A stretch of DNA of 64,000 nucleotides, taken from Neckera pumila (taxonomy: Eukaryota > Streptophyta > Bryopsida > Hypnales > Neckeraceae). Positions 24,201 through 36,420 of the stretch are shown in pieces. Both the position numbers and the translations under genes were made by a program. Each line of letters starts with the position of its first letter. Position 1 is the first letter of the stretch. Location of the stretch: positions 14,319,823 to 14,383,822 of the forward strand of contig OZ018408.1 of NCBI GenBank assembly GCA_963969595.1. The letters are read 5' to 3'. The notes beneath the pieces were generated by a model. The model was not told the origin of the DNA, did no database searches, and worked only from the letters and a program-made list of their open reading frames with translations.

Positions 24201-24822
24201 TTCAAACCTGATATTATTTTGGTGTCTGCTGGGTAATTCCATCTTTGCATACCGTATTTGTTTCTGTCTATAGTCATCTTGCGTTTCTCCTTAAACTTGA
24301 AGATCGTTTGTGATGAATCATCATCTGAGCTTTCTGGTGAGTTGTATCCTTGAGGATTTCAACCCTTTTAATGCTGATTGCCGCAGGATATATAGTTGAA
24401 GAAAATTGGAATATAAGGAGGCTAGGAGGGTGAATATGTTTGTCGAATATCAAAATGGCTAGGATTATCTGTCATATATATGAAAGCTCTTGATGATAAT
24501 TTGGAGCTTATCTGTGTCCAGGTTTGATGCACACGTCCTAGATCCCTTGGCGAGTATGCAGTTCACGACTGGAACTTACTATCGACTTGCATCTGACATC
24601 AAGAGGTTGGCGCATGAGCTTTGTGGGGGTCGTTGTGTATTTTTCCTTGAGGGAGGATATGACCTCATTTCACTGTCAAACAGTGTGGCAGATTCCTTTC
24701 GAGCGTTTCTTGGAGACAAGAGTTTGTCAAGCAGACTTGATAATCCAGCTTTTCTGTACGATGAACCAAGCCTGTATGCAAGGCAAGCCATCGATAGGAT
24801 AAGGTCTATCCATTCCTTGTAA
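21271..24822 (+). CDS. HDA14: Class II histone deacetylase, HDA14-like
   Basis: Nine exons (21271-21355, 21618-21814, 22180-22254, 22619-22720, 22968-23039, 23308-23364, 23579-23830, 24051-24232, 24522-24822) join in phase to 440 residues, near the length of Arabidopsis HDA14. The N-terminal roughly 60 residues look like an organelle transit peptide. The catalytic dyad is in RPPGHHAV (H218, H219). Zinc ligands are D256 and H258 of DYDVHHGNG and D343 of GFDAHVLDP. The product should hydrolyse acetyl-lysine on histone or non-histone proteins; the Arabidopsis homologue acts in chloroplasts and on tubulin. The third exon must use the GTGAGG donor at 22255 to keep frame, although a GTAAGC donor lies 5 bp downstream. 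All catalytic residues are intact. Confidence 0.93.
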
Positions 24823-25980
24823 ATTGTAATCTTGATAGGAGGTATATGAATTCATACTATTCTACTTATGCTTATGCACAGGCGGGTGCTTGATTGTACT
24901 CTTTTCACTAATTTAATGATCTCTGGAGGATTACAACTTCTGCGTCATTTCATAATTTTGTTAGCTGTGAGAGACTCATCTACCTGATTCAAATATGAAG
25001 ATGGATTTGGGAAGGGTGTTAAGGCAATTTCTCATTCTCAGGCCTGGGATTAAGCACAAGCGCAATTGGTTGATTCTTTACACATATTGTGCAGTTACCA
25101 CCCAATAGGCGGAGAATCAATGTGCCTTGAATGTGGTACGGGTTGTAAATCTACAGATCTTTGGATTTTAAATAAATGAATACTACTATGGTCAGTATTA
25201 TGTACACGGTTTTGTGTTCATGCTCACTGGTTCAATGTTGCTCAAAGCTCTAACAGCAGTTTGTCGGGCCTTGCAGTATTATTGCCTAATATGTAAAGAA
25301 TCTAAATATGAGAACCTAGAATCTGCAGTCTTTCAAAAATGGATTTTTGAGTCTCAGTTGATAATCCTGTAATGAATAATACAAAACACACATGCTAGCT
25401 TGCTTTGGTGCCTCTTCAAGGATGAAGCCTTTGACCGTGTAGACCAACTTCAATATTTGTCATTCTCTATGCTGCATTTTGTCTCAATTTAAAAACATTT
25501 ATTGTTTTATTGTTTTATCTTATTTTTCCACAAATAGATAGTGAACTACAAGCTAGACTTGATAAACTGCACTTCTGCTCATTTAAAAAAAGAAAAATTT
25601 CTAGATCAGAATTAAGCTTTTTAAAAAGAAGTAAAACGGTAAAATACACTTCACGGCATAATATTTCTTTAGATACCCTAAACCCAAGAAATATCAAATA
25701 TCAACAAATCTGACATCAAAACAAACAATCTCAGAAACCGAATGACAAACAAATGTTTTATGTTAATTTTCTCAGACGGTACTTCCGTCGGGTTTAGGGT
25801 TCCGCAAGGTGAAGGACACCATCCAGTTTGAGTTTCGCATTGTAGGTTGGAGCCTAGGGCCAACCTTTCAGAAATTCTGGGGCGCCCTTGCGGGCACCGC
25901 AGGGGGGTTGGAAATAGTTTTCAACCAGCAATTGACGCGTCTCGGTATAACCTCACTAACTGCGTCATTGCCCCAAGCGC
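24823..25980. other. Intergenic region between HDA14-like gene and an unidentified minus-strand gene
   Basis: The first few hundred bases are probably HDA14 3' UTR. The rest has no gene I can support. The plus-strand frame at 25809-26108 is antisense to the last exon of the minus-strand gene and is treated as its shadow. Confidence 0.45.
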
Positions 25981-25987
25981 AAAGATA

Positions 25988-28747
25988 TCATCTGCCTCGC
26001 TCCCAATCGTACATGTACCCTGAGGAGACCTCAATCTCTGCAATACTTATGGGATATATCATACGAGAGCCACGGGGACTTCTACAGACTTGGAAATCTT
26101 CGAGGTAACCCATTTGCTTGCCGGCACTTGTAGTATTTTTGACTTCATATAAGCAACGTGTCATGTAGAATTTCTCTCGGAAATTGATTGTCACCATCTG
26201 TGTGGTGTGAAAAAAAAATAGCAAGTTGCTCATCTCGGTTAAAGGGTTTACAAATGATTAAAGTCGTGAATGATAGTGAAGCTAAAATTTGGTACGTTAG
26301 TTAGAGTTTTGGATGGTAGTCTTGGCTCGTCTTGGCTCCCTGGCCGGCATGTCCTGCGCGTTTACAAACCCCGAATAAAAACAATTTAATATCTTACTGG
26401 ATTATGGAAAATTGAAACCAGATTCAGAAGGGTGGCAAATTGAGCGAAGTTCAAAGAGGCTCACTCACCATAGTATCTGTAGAAGTTGTATCTCGACGTG
26501 GCAGGCAGAACACTCTTCTTTGCAGCTGGTGGTGGGCTGCCTGGTCGTTTCCTGCCTCGAGAATTGGATCTCGAAGATACTACCTCAGAATTCAATCCAA
26601 CGCCAAAGCCCCCAGCTGATCCCACTCCCCTTGAATACGTACCCCTGCACATGTTCGTCCACACTTCCACCTTCAAATTATGTTCTCATGGAGCCATTCA
26701 AGGAGAAAATCTCGGTTATAAGCCATACATAGGCTCCTCGTTCTGGTTTCTGTCTGACAATTCGTTCTCAAAATTTGCTTGGTTTACCATTGGGTCACCC
26801 AAGATTATAGCATCTTCATTGAGATTTGTCCTAGGTTTGAATTTGGAGCCAAGTTGTGAAAAAAGCACACCCTTTGCCCCTATTTGCAATAATGTCTACC
26901 TACAAAAAGAATTTGTAAGAGGAACCAAGCTTAGGAGTTTGCTGAAATAGGAAAAATATCCATCGTAGGCTCTTCTGTCTTACCTATTGCTGCCTCAGCT
27001 TTTTGAGAAGCATAAGGGCACAACCCTAGCTGCTTTGTTTTCAAGAGCTACATCTCGACAAATACAGCCTATAGTGCATTTCCTACATTTCTTACTATTT
27101 CTGTCGGTAACTATGCCAAATAGCACATAGCATGCAATGTACCTACGCTACCTAGTATGTAGGTGGTGTGAAATGTTCACATGTGTGACCAAATTTAGTA
27201 AAAATTCTACCAAAAATATTACACAGCTACAAAAAGTGTGAATACTAGAGTGTTGAATTTGAATTTAGCACAATTAGCCTGAGAGTGGAAACCAAAATCA
27301 TGGCTTAACTTACCTTGAGAGCGGTCGATTCGATTGACCAAAGAGCATCTTGGGCAAGACTTGAGGCTTGGGTGCCAAACGAGGGTGGTAATGCCGCACA
27401 TGATCTTCCAAAAACTCCTGTTCCCGCTGCTGCCCACAGGCTTTGGGCGTGGACGCAAAGGAGCAATTGTTTTCATTGAAAGATGGGAGTGGCTGTCCAC
27501 AGTCCTGTCCTTGGGGTGCACCTGAGCCAACGTATTTTTTTTGGCGAAATAAATAGCCAAAAAATACCTCATAAGGTGAGAGCAAGAGCAAAATATTCTG
27601 TTGCAAATTCTATGGTTTCCAGTGGATGATATCTCCATCTCATTCTCCGAATTGATATGAAATGTATGGATATATTTGTTTTATGTTTTTTATTAAAGGA
27701 AACTATGCAACCTAAATGAATATTGTGCTGTGATTGAATGAATATTGTGCTGTGATTGAATCTGTCCTTGTAACACTTGTTCACTTTTCAAGTAAGTTCC
27801 TGCTTAAACTTTCTCACATAATGTCAAGCCTCTTCCTCTTTGGTCCAGAGGCAATGATTTTCTTTTATTTGATACTTTCACCACCATTTAGATCCAGATT
27901 CAAGAAACATGCGAAATTAGGACCCAAAGGAGTCATCCTTTGATTCAAACAGTTTTAGTACAAAATAAAGAAGGCAAAACCAACCTAAGGTCACCAACTT
28001 GTTGGACGAGGGTTAATTTGATCTCTTGGATAAGGGTTAATAATGAAAGGATATCTGTAATAAGGTCAGTATAACTTGTCCAAATTTTGCTTTGTATTTT
28101 CAAAGACCTATATATATGAGATAAATTGTGGGAATATTATGCGCACCTCTAGGTCTTCTCTGCCCCGAATCAACCCCCTCCAAGCATGACTTCGCTTGCT
28201 GCAGCTGTTCAGTGATCTCAGCAATTTTTTTGTTGCAATCACTGTGCAGATCATAGTCCCTCCTGATCTGCACAGACGGTTCACAAGATAATTCAAACAA
28301 AGTGCTCTTAATCCTTGGTCAACTCTCTTTTGTAAATGCACATTTCTATTTCATCACTATGAATCTAGCAAGTTTTGAAAAACCTCTGATTGGCCCGATT
28401 CCACATGTAATAGGAGCTCATTTGTATTCCCAGAGGTGGTGCAATTAGAGAATCTTGAGTGTGCATTAGGGTTGTATATGTCTAGAATGCTTTAAGAATG
28501 CATGTGCAAAGTTAGTATATCCCAAAGTACTTGTCTCCTTCCCAAATGCATCCTCTATTTGTACTTGTCCAAGATTTCAAGGTTGACATGTTGCATAGGA
28601 ATTTCAAAGCAAATATCTTAGATAAGTGTAGATAGAAGATCCATTTGGAAGAGGATGCTTTGGGGGGAGGGTTGGTTACCTCGTGTATTGCTGTTCCGTA
28701 AAAGTCTCCATATACTCCATTTGTTGTGGAATAATGTTTGAATCTAT
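25988..28747 (-). CDS. Unrecognised multi-exon gene, 3' part
   Basis: Five minus-strand exons (28747-28680, 28267-28147, 27521-27314, 26644-26469, 26097-25988) have good GT-AG borders. Their phases (2-nt carry-in, then 0, 1, 2, 1) chain without a break to a TGA stop, giving about 226 residues. The start exon was not found; the first listed exon begins mid-codon after an acceptor, so more lies upstream. Visible parts: YSTTNGVYGDFYG near the start, a short predicted coiled coil (KKIAEITEQLQQAKSCLEG), a basic proline-rich stretch (GRKRPGSPPPAAKK), then RYNFYRYY and a tail ending YDWERGR. I cannot name the family. The last acceptor (CGAAG) is the weakest junction. Confidence 0.5.
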
Positions 28748-28749
28748 CT

Positions 28750-30780
28750 GCAATTGAAGGGAACAATAGTACTGGCCAAGCAAAACATCAAACTTTGTGT
28801 CAATGCGTGAGCTTGCAAATGCTTGATCCACTATAACCTCCTTGAACCCTCTAGCAATCTATATACTATTGATCATAAGATCAATTTTTGCACCCAAAGA
28901 TGCCATTTAATTGACTCCCACATTTGGATCAAAACTCTGCATTTTTGTTTCACAATAGTGACTTTTTGACTTTTTTAGATCCAGAAGTCAACAACAAAGT
29001 CTTCAACAATTTTGTTGTTTTTGTTCCCCCTCTAACTTGGATAATAGCATTATATTGGATTAAACATCATCATGTTATTCATCATATGATTCATATCTAA
29101 GTCATGACTAAGGTAACTAAGTCTCTTGTCACTACTGAAAACTACAAATATTGCACGGGTTATCTAAGTTTCTATATTTAGAGTCAAATTTGGTACTTTT
29201 CAGTGTAGTTAGCCTGGAATGTAAATCTCTCCTAAGTGGGACTAGTTTTTGGAACTTTATGTGGACGTATATATGTCAGAGTTTGTGGCACCCAAAATCA
29301 CCAATATAACAAAATTGAGAATGTTTTGAATTTCATCAATGATAATGACAAATTCAACAATACTAAATCTCATTACCCATCCTCAAGCTCTAAAATCCAC
29401 TCCATCAATGAAGTGCATGACATTGTTTTCGGGATTCTTGAATGATCCATAGAAAGGAGGGGAAGCAATAATTTAGGTAACGGTGTGTGATTTACCCATT
29501 GTTAAATGATGCAAGAATATTTTAGCTGAAGTTGCTAGCTATGACTTTGGTAACAAGAGCTGATCTCTATTCCATCATCTTAAAACAGCCTTTGTTTTAG
29601 CAAAGATTCTACGACTGAATCCTTCTTGCCTTCAAAATCATAGTCCAAAGTAGGGCTGTCAAAGTGTGTAACTTCATTTGCAACACTCTTTTTTTTTGAG
29701 TAGTGCATGTTTTCGAGTCCCAAATTGTCACACAAATACTAGCCTTGAGTTCTCATTCCTCTTTGTTATGAACACAAATCTCAAACTCTGGCTATCCGGA
29801 ATTGAGAATTAGCAGAACAATAATTAATTACACTATTTTTCAGAATTATTCCTCAGTAATTTTACGGCACATGTTGGTCCTGTGAGTCATTTACACTATG
29901 AGCAATTCACTCTGAATAGACTCTCCAGTGGTGGAAAGATTTAACTCTTCGCCTACTTGACCCGCTTTAGATCTCTTGAATGGTTGTGACTGGGAGTTTC
30001 TAACCCTCCAAATCAGAAATTGTTGTCCAATTTTCAAGAGGAGCAATTCCTTTTGCCACCAAAAGTCACAAATTGTTAATGAAGAAATCCTCTACTCCTA
30101 ATTGAGGTAGTCAATTCACTCGTACACTAGTAGCACGGTCAAGACCTTGAGCCTCTTGTGACATTTGAATTAGTTGACTTTCTCTTGATTAACTATGATA
30201 ATATCAATATGCATTTAGATACAAGCAAGAACCCAATCCTCTCTAATATCACCTTCCCAAATTTGATGTCTTTTGTTCTCTTACCAAATTTTATGGGATG
30301 GATGTACCTTGTCCATATTTCCCTTTGCATTCTTGCTTGCATTCTATTCCTTATTGAGTTGAGTAATTAGGATGGAAGGAATTCTATTTGTTGGATATTG
30401 TTGGAAATGAAAAAGGAATTCCAAGTCTCTTAGTCACAATGGAATTTTGGCTACTACAAGCATAAGTTGTGAATTTTCAGAGAGTTAAGTAGTTGTATAT
30501 ACTCTCCCCCCTTTAATCGAACCGCTTTGGAGATTGTCATAATATAGTTCAAACAGTTTGAATGTGAGCCAAGTGTGTTACTAGCAATAATAGTGTGACA
30601 ATGAGTGTATAGGATTTTTCAAAATGCCATTGAAGAGATGGTCAAATTGAAGAGGTTTTAGTGTACCTAAAATCAATTGTAGGCTTTTATGAATCAAAGT
30701 CGCAGGCAACTGCAAGAAACACTTATATTATTTTTTGTCACATGTTGCTTGTTGACATTGCTGCTTTGATTTTTGGCCAT
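28750..30780. other. AT-rich intergenic DNA
   Basis: No gene, RNA or transposon ends recognised. It should contain the missing 5' exon(s) of the minus-strand gene ending at 25988 if that gene is intact, but I could not identify a convincing candidate. Confidence 0.4.
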
Positions 30781-30781
30781 A

Positions 30782-31067
30782 CATTAGGGAAAGTTTCAGC
30801 CTAAAAGAGGCCGCTAGTGTTTGACTTTTGGCACCCCCGTGTTGCAAATACAAAAAAAATAAAAAATAAAAATTCTTGGGAAAAAAAATTAAAAATTAAA
30901 AATATTAAAAAAGATCTGATCTGACATGGTGCTGACATGTGGCACTAGTAGTGCCACGTTAGATTCAAAAAAAAAATTAAAAAAATTTGGTCATTTTTTA
31001 TATAATTGTGCATTGCTTCTATAGAAACTCGCATCCTTTTTAATTGAGGCCTGTATTTTTCCTAATG
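30782..31067. mobile_element. MITE, CATTAG/CTAATG family, copy 4
   Basis: The ends are CATTAGGGAAAGTTTCAGCC and, inverted, CATTAGGAAAAATACAGGCC. The interior shares the GATCTGACATGG / TGCCACGTTAGAT palindromic core and A-rich runs with the copy at 19708-20176. It is about 286 bp and non-coding. Confidence 0.6.
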
Positions 31068-32002
31068 ATTTTTGCATTATGACTCCAAAGGACTCATTTA
31101 GATTCATAGTTGAGGTAATTATGACTCTTATACACCTTGGCTAATTTTTTCCATCATTCAAAAATAATTTACTATCTAAAAATAGTCCCCTATTTTTTAT
31201 GTCACACTTGCCAATTTAGTTTCTAGCCAAAAAAACAAATTTGGAGTTGAAATTTAGAAGGGACAATCTTCTAATAGACTAGTAACTATTGTTTGAAGGA
31301 ATTTTAAAATAGTTTATTCTATGTTGCATGGAAGTCCACAAAGCAAGTTTCTTTTTGCTTACATTTTGGCACATGTAAAATATTATTTTGGAGGTTCTTT
31401 TGGTGAATGACCATTTTCATAGAATTTTTACATATTGGTAAATTTTTTTTTATTTTTAAAAAATTCCTATTTTTCACAAGTTAAAACATCAAAGTACCTA
31501 TTTCCTTAAGATTTTGCACTTTTTTAGTTCTCCTACTTAGAACTTATTTTTATCCTTTCTGTTTGTGCGGTACAATCTTCTCAAAGGTGTATACATTGGC
31601 TATCTTTTTCATTTTTTTCAAAAATTATTTTTCTAATTTTAATATATTCTAAAACAAATCATAAGTATTGTGAAAACACAAAGCAATCAATCAACAAGTG
31701 TTTCTTGCAATCACCCTTGAACATTTTAGACATTCTCTACAAGAATATGTACGAGTTGGTTATAGAAAGGGTCACAACTAGGTGCAGTGACCTCAGTGAA
31801 TACATTGACCAAGATTTTTGGGAGTGAAATGACTATACAATCCTTAAAAGGAAAACAACAACACTGTATCATTGGATAGGGGAAGTGACGATAGCTTCTG
31901 CGACTTCTTCAGTTCAATTCCAGGACCTGTTCCACATCCTTGGAGCTGTCTGTGTACGTTGCGAATTGTTCCACGAGTTTGGTGAAGGCAATCCAGCTAA
32001 GC

Positions 32003-33421
32003 TTACGTCCAGAAGAGTGTGGCCACTCCGGAAGCTGGCAAGCTCTGCGTGACGGATCGCCCCGCCCACACCACCTTCACCGTCCCCGCCGCACTCCCCT
32101 GGTTCAGCACCACCAGCGCCTTGTGCCCATCCCGATTCTCGAACGCCACTCCCACAAACTTCCCATCCGCGGAGTCCGCCGCTCCAATCCTCACCGCGCC
32201 CGGCCACACGAATCTCGCAAAGTGCGCAATACAGTAAAACTCCTCGTTGTACGACACCTTCCCACTGCATTCGTCGATCGAGATCACCCCCCTGCAATCG
32301 TCGCAGCCACCCGTGTGGGGGTTCCCACGAGGGTCCAGCGCCAAGCTCCAGAACAGCACCGTCTTGGCCCAGTTTTTCGTCCCCCCGATGAGGAGGTTCT
32401 GCATGTTCCACTTCACGTTGTCGCCAAAGTTGTTCTTCGCGAACGTCCCGCTGCATTCCGTGAAGTAGATGTCCTTTTGGGGGTAGGCGGCATGCATCTC
32501 CCCCATCGCGGAGACGCTGCCGGCGTAGCAGTGCCACGCGGACCCTGCGTACAGAGAAGCCCCCTCGTTCATCACCGCTTTGGGATACCAGAGCATGTCC
32601 CAGTTGTGATCAAACGTCAGCAGTTTCAATCCTGTCCCAGCCATTCGGGGTGCGAGATGGTCTCTGACGAAATTGAGCTCGTCGTACCATTCGTACTTCA
32701 TACCTGGGTACGTCCCGGGCTCGAATTGTGGTTCGTTTTGGATCGTCATCGCGTCGAAGCGCACGCCTCTTTCGTTGTACGCGTCGTAAGCTTTTCGCAG
32801 GTAGGTGGCGTAAGAGGGGTACCAGGCTGTGCTGAGTTTGCCGTTGTTGAGGTTGTTGCTGGTTTTCATCCACACGGGAGCGGACCATGGCGTGGCCATG
32901 AACTTTAAGCTTGCGTCGATGGTCTTCGCCTGGAGAGCGACGGGGATGATTGACTGGAAGTCGTGCGAAATGGAGAATCGCAACAGGTCGGGGTCGGGGG
33001 CGCCGTCGTCGTAGGTGTAATGGGAGAGGGCCATGTCGGAGGCGCCGAGGGGGATACGGACGTAGCTGATGCCGGCGTTCCCGTCGTTGAAGCCGAAGAG
33101 GTGCTGCATCGCGTCGGCGCGTTGGGAGGAGGAGAGCTTGGTTTGGATTAGCCACGCTGCGGAGTCTGTGAGCGACGCGCCGAAGCCTTCCATGGTTTGG
33201 TAGGTCGTGGCTTCGTCTACGGTGATGGTAGAGGGGGTGATCTCTGCGTCCGGGACGAAAGTCCTCGTGCCGTCCCAGGAAATCAAGCGACTACGATCCG
33301 GGTATGTCACCCACACATCCGCCGCGAAGCAGTGTTGCAGCATTAGCAACGCTAGCAACGCCACCCATTTCGTCGCCACCCTAACACCCATGGCCACAAA
33401 CCCCGCCACAAACCCTCCCAA
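32003..33421 (-). CDS. Secreted GH30-family glycoside hydrolase (probable endo-beta-1,6-glucanase)
   Basis: This is a single uninterrupted frame of 472 residues. A signal peptide is visible (hydrophobic core around residues 17-33, ATKWVALLALLMLQ); M11 is an alternative start. The GH30 fold is marked by MEGFGASLTDSAAW (77-90), VRIPLGASDMALSHY and ATPWSAPVWMK. The acid/base is E230 in IQNEPQFEPGTYPGMKYE and the nucleophile is E322 in YFTECSG. GSAWHCYAG is typical of the fungal GH30_3 beta-1,6-glucanases. A C-terminal beta domain closes the protein. It would cleave glucan outside the cell. Seed plants use GH116, not GH30, as glucosylceramidase, so the presence, lack of introns and high GC against AT-rich flanks suggest transfer from a fungus. 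Confidence 0.88.
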   Translation of the reverse strand: MGGFVAGFVAMGVRVATKWVALLALLMLQHCFAADVWVTYPDRSRLISWDGTRTFVPDAEITPSTITVDEATTYQTMEGFGASLTDSAAWLIQTKLSSSQRADAMQHLFGFNDGNAGISYVRIPLGASDMALSHYTYDDGAPDPDLLRFSISHDFQSIIPVALQAKTIDASLKFMATPWSAPVWMKTSNNLNNGKLSTAWYPSYATYLRKAYDAYNERGVRFDAMTIQNEPQFEPGTYPGMKYEWYDELNFVRDHLAPRMAGTGLKLLTFDHNWDMLWYPKAVMNEGASLYAGSAWHCYAGSVSAMGEMHAAYPQKDIYFTECSGTFAKNNFGDNVKWNMQNLLIGGTKNWAKTVLFWSLALDPRGNPHTGGCDDCRGVISIDECSGKVSYNEEFYCIAHFARFVWPGAVRIGAADSADGKFVGVAFENRDGHKALVVLNQGSAAGTVKVVWAGRSVTQSLPASGVATLFWT

Positions 33422-34186
33422 GGGATCGATCTACACACACTAATCGATGTAATGACTCAATCAGACCAGATCGACCGACACAAATGGATGCAATTTCGGC
33501 AACAGCAGATCAACCAAACACCAAACGATGTGATTTCTTCTAGCAGCAGATCGATCGATCAAAAACGAGAAATCTGAGCTTTGCAGAGACCCTAAAGACT
33601 ATGGAGCCCGCTATGGAAACTTCTTAATTCTTAAGCGATTCTTGTCAGTAAAAACCATCGATTTTCATAGCAGATCATTTGCAGCAAGTGTTACAATGTT
33701 GCATTGTGTGCGCAATTGACTTTAAGTTACTGGAAATTGATTGCTGGCGTCGTTGTCTGGAAGTCACGAGAATTTCGTGTCTCTTTCGGAATCACCGTGT
33801 CTCACGCTGTGTGGGATCATGCCACCGGCTGTCTGCAATCGCAGAGCAATGGGAGGCCAATCGGTAAGTTATTTTATAATGGTTTATTATGCTCGATCTT
33901 TTGTTACAGTAAGATTCCAAGGCCGTAGTACGTTGCCATAATGTGCCAATGGTAAAGTGCCATGGTCGAAAATTTTCAATTTTGCAGATTCGCCTTGCCT
34001 TCTGTGCATTTGGACTCTGGAGTGTCAGGTGTTACGAAGATGCTTTCATTGCTGTCGATGGACGACGATGGGAACCGTGTCGGTTAAGTCTTTGAAGTAG
34101 AAATTTGTGCCTGTGCAGACTGCCCTATGCCCCATTTCTTGCCGAGTCCCATGCTTGTGATGCCCGAAAACCAGAAGGCTTGTTTT
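33422..34186. other. Upstream region of the GH30 gene
   Basis: It probably contains the promoter and leader of the minus-strand GH30 gene. No other gene is supported. Short plus-strand frames at 33679-33941 overlap each other in different frames and have no motif. Confidence 0.4.
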
Positions 34187-34431
34187 GTGAACCTGTAAGG
34201 ACGGGCTGGTTTCCGCAGAAATCCTCCTTTCTGATACTGTGGGAATCAATGGCTTTAAAAAATAGAAAAGTATTCATTGGAGGTTGAACTACTTTAGAAG
34301 ACCTTCCCTTTTTACAACAAAACTTCAAGGATGAATAGTTGCACTTCTGTCCTATCATATACAGAAGGGATTCTCTGTCGTCCATCGGACACTTAGTGTC
34401 CATGGTGTCCGCGGCAACCTTACAAGGTTAA
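34187..34431. mobile_element. Short TTAA-type MITE with GGACAC hairpin, copy 1
   Basis: It is homologous along its length to 55549-55740: ACCTGTAAGGACGGRYTGGT at the left, AATCAWTGGCTTAAAAAATWG in the middle, GCACTTCTGTCCTA and CATCGGACAC near the right. The right end is ACAAGG-TTAA; the left TTAA has decayed to GTGA. A perfect hairpin GGACAC-TTA-GTGTCC lies at about 34386. It is non-coding. Confidence 0.6.
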
Positions 34432-34926
34432 ACTTCATAATAATAGCATTGTAATATGGAGTCACTAATGCTAATTCTTTTAGAAGACTTTCCAGATCAC
34501 CTTGGGCACATTTTTGCTAAGTAATCATTTAAAATTGGAAGGGCTCATTCATCAATTTTTTTTTTTTAAAAGTTACTTGGCAATTATTAAATAGTTTTTC
34601 TTTTAACTTTCAACAATCCTTCAAATAATCTTAGAAGTTGCTTTTCTTCACTGTATAGGAAAGTCATAGTCATGACTTTTGATGAATTTCATTACTTTTC
34701 ATAGTGTCCCTATTTTGTTGTAATGTTAGAAGAATGAATTTGGATTTGCATAATTTAGTGGACATGTCTTAGAATCAAGCTATATAGGTATCTATACAAC
34801 ATTTTGACTTTCTTTATGTTTTATTTTATCCTTGGATTTGCCGAAGTGGCTCCTTAAATTCTAAAACCAATCCGCTTCAAAAATTTCAATTTTTGCACCG
34901 AAGGTGATTTCAACCTATGGTTACTA

Positions 34927-34979
34927 TCAATACCTTAAATGAGGCTGTTTGTTTGTTTGTTTGTTTGTTTGTTTGTTTC
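34927..34979 (+). mobile_element. Helitron-like element 5' end only (copy C)
   Basis: A|TCAATACCTTAAATGAGG and (TTTG)n are identical to the start of copy B. The sequence then stops inside the microsatellite and becomes unrelated, so this is a 3'-truncated copy. Confidence 0.6.
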
Positions 34980-35471
34980 TCTAGACTTCAAATCCTAGGC
35001 TAAGACTTAGTCTAAAGATAAAATTAAAAGAAGTCTTTAGGGATTCCATGCTTCATTTTTTAAAAAAGAACTGAAATTGACATTGTGACCAAATTGCACT
35101 TTAGATATGCAAATATCTATTAGCTCTGTGATTTGAAAGGGATTTAAAACAAGTTGCAAGAAATGAAAAATGTACTTCATGCATAAAGTACATTTGATTT
35201 GGACTAGCTAACTACCACCTTGGCCATATCACATGTTTAACTACCTCTTTAGATTTGGCCGGCTTTGGAATTATAGCCCTAGTGCTTGGAGCACCTTTAG
35301 TTAATTTATTGGCTCATTTTAATTAGCATTGGCTTAGCAGAAGGGCTACTATTTAATGAAATTTGGTGGAACGGCTAGAGATTGCACCAAGCTGCATGCC
35401 GGCTCTGACAAATCACAGCCTTGCCCTGATGATTGAACAGGACGAGTTGAAATGAAGCCGTGGAGCCTTGG

Positions 35472-35600
35472 TCCCTATCTTCTCTCCAGTTCCCTATCTT
35501 CTCTCCAGTTCGACTGTGCTTTCCGCAGGCTGTAGAGCTTCGACCTTGCCTTCCACAAGCTCTAGAGCTTTGACCTTGCTTTCCGCAGGCTGTAGAGCTT
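35472..35600 (+). repeat. Small tandem repeats (two 19-bp units, then three 30-bp units)
   Basis: TCCCTATCTTCTCTCCAGT occurs twice at 35472-35509. It is followed by three 30-bp units at about 35511-35600, each containing CTTTCCGCAGGCTGTAGAG or a close variant. The overlapping open frames simply reflect the repeat. Confidence 0.6.
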
Positions 35601-36420
35601 TGAGCATTTCCAGTAGCCAACCTGCATACAGTAGTAGCAAAGTGATTTTGAGCTTGCTGGTGGTAACTCTCAAATTGCAATGGATCCCTCATGAAGCAAG
35701 GCGCAATGCTCAACTAGTTTTCAGGTTCAGCTATAGTTTTAGCCTTGGGTTTGGTTTGCATGAGTATTTTTGAGTGTATTCTAGTGACATCTATAACATG
35801 TGCTATGGGCTGAAGACACCTGGTGTACCTCACTAACCTCACATTGACTTGTTTGTTTGTTGGGATGGGCACAGGTGAGGTCCATGGCTTCTTGAAAACT
35901 TTCAAAAACTTTTGCATAATGTGAAGTTGCTCCTTACCTTAAACTTATGTTTACTTTTAGGAGTAAAGAAATGATGTTTATTTGATTTGTCAAAAGCTTG
36001 GTCTATATCAAGCTTGATATCTCTGGCATAGAACTCTCTGGACTCCATTTACTCTAGTGATTGTGATATTATCAATACTGTTGCAACTTAGCCATGTAAT
36101 GTATGGCAAGATTTGGTACTGGACTTACGATTGAATAACATGGTGATGGACATGCGCAAATAGTTGTGAACTTAGACGTGTGATGTGATCTATCTATTTG
36201 CTTGTCAATTAAGAGACTTGTAAATTGTAGGGGAGTTAACATGCTCCAAAGGCACCTTACTGCCCCTAATGCAAAGCTGATCTTGTCTATCTTAGAAGCT
36301 TTACCACTGTACTCAAGTTTTACCACTGATTGCATTAAGTTTCCAAATTTAGAAAGAAGTATAGAAAAATCAAATAGGAATCATGGTGGTGCTTTGAAGA
36401 TTCAAGGATGTTCCAGAAAA

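Noticed and set aside
25809..26108. Plus-strand 99-residue frame starting VKDTIQFEFRI
   Set aside because: It overlaps the last exon of the minus-strand gene and has no splice partner or recognised motif, though I cannot fully exclude it.
31914..32908. Long frames (207 and 322 residues) overlapping the GH30 gene in other frames
   Set aside because: Only the 472-residue frame contains GH30 motifs and a signal peptide; the others are shadows caused by high GC content.
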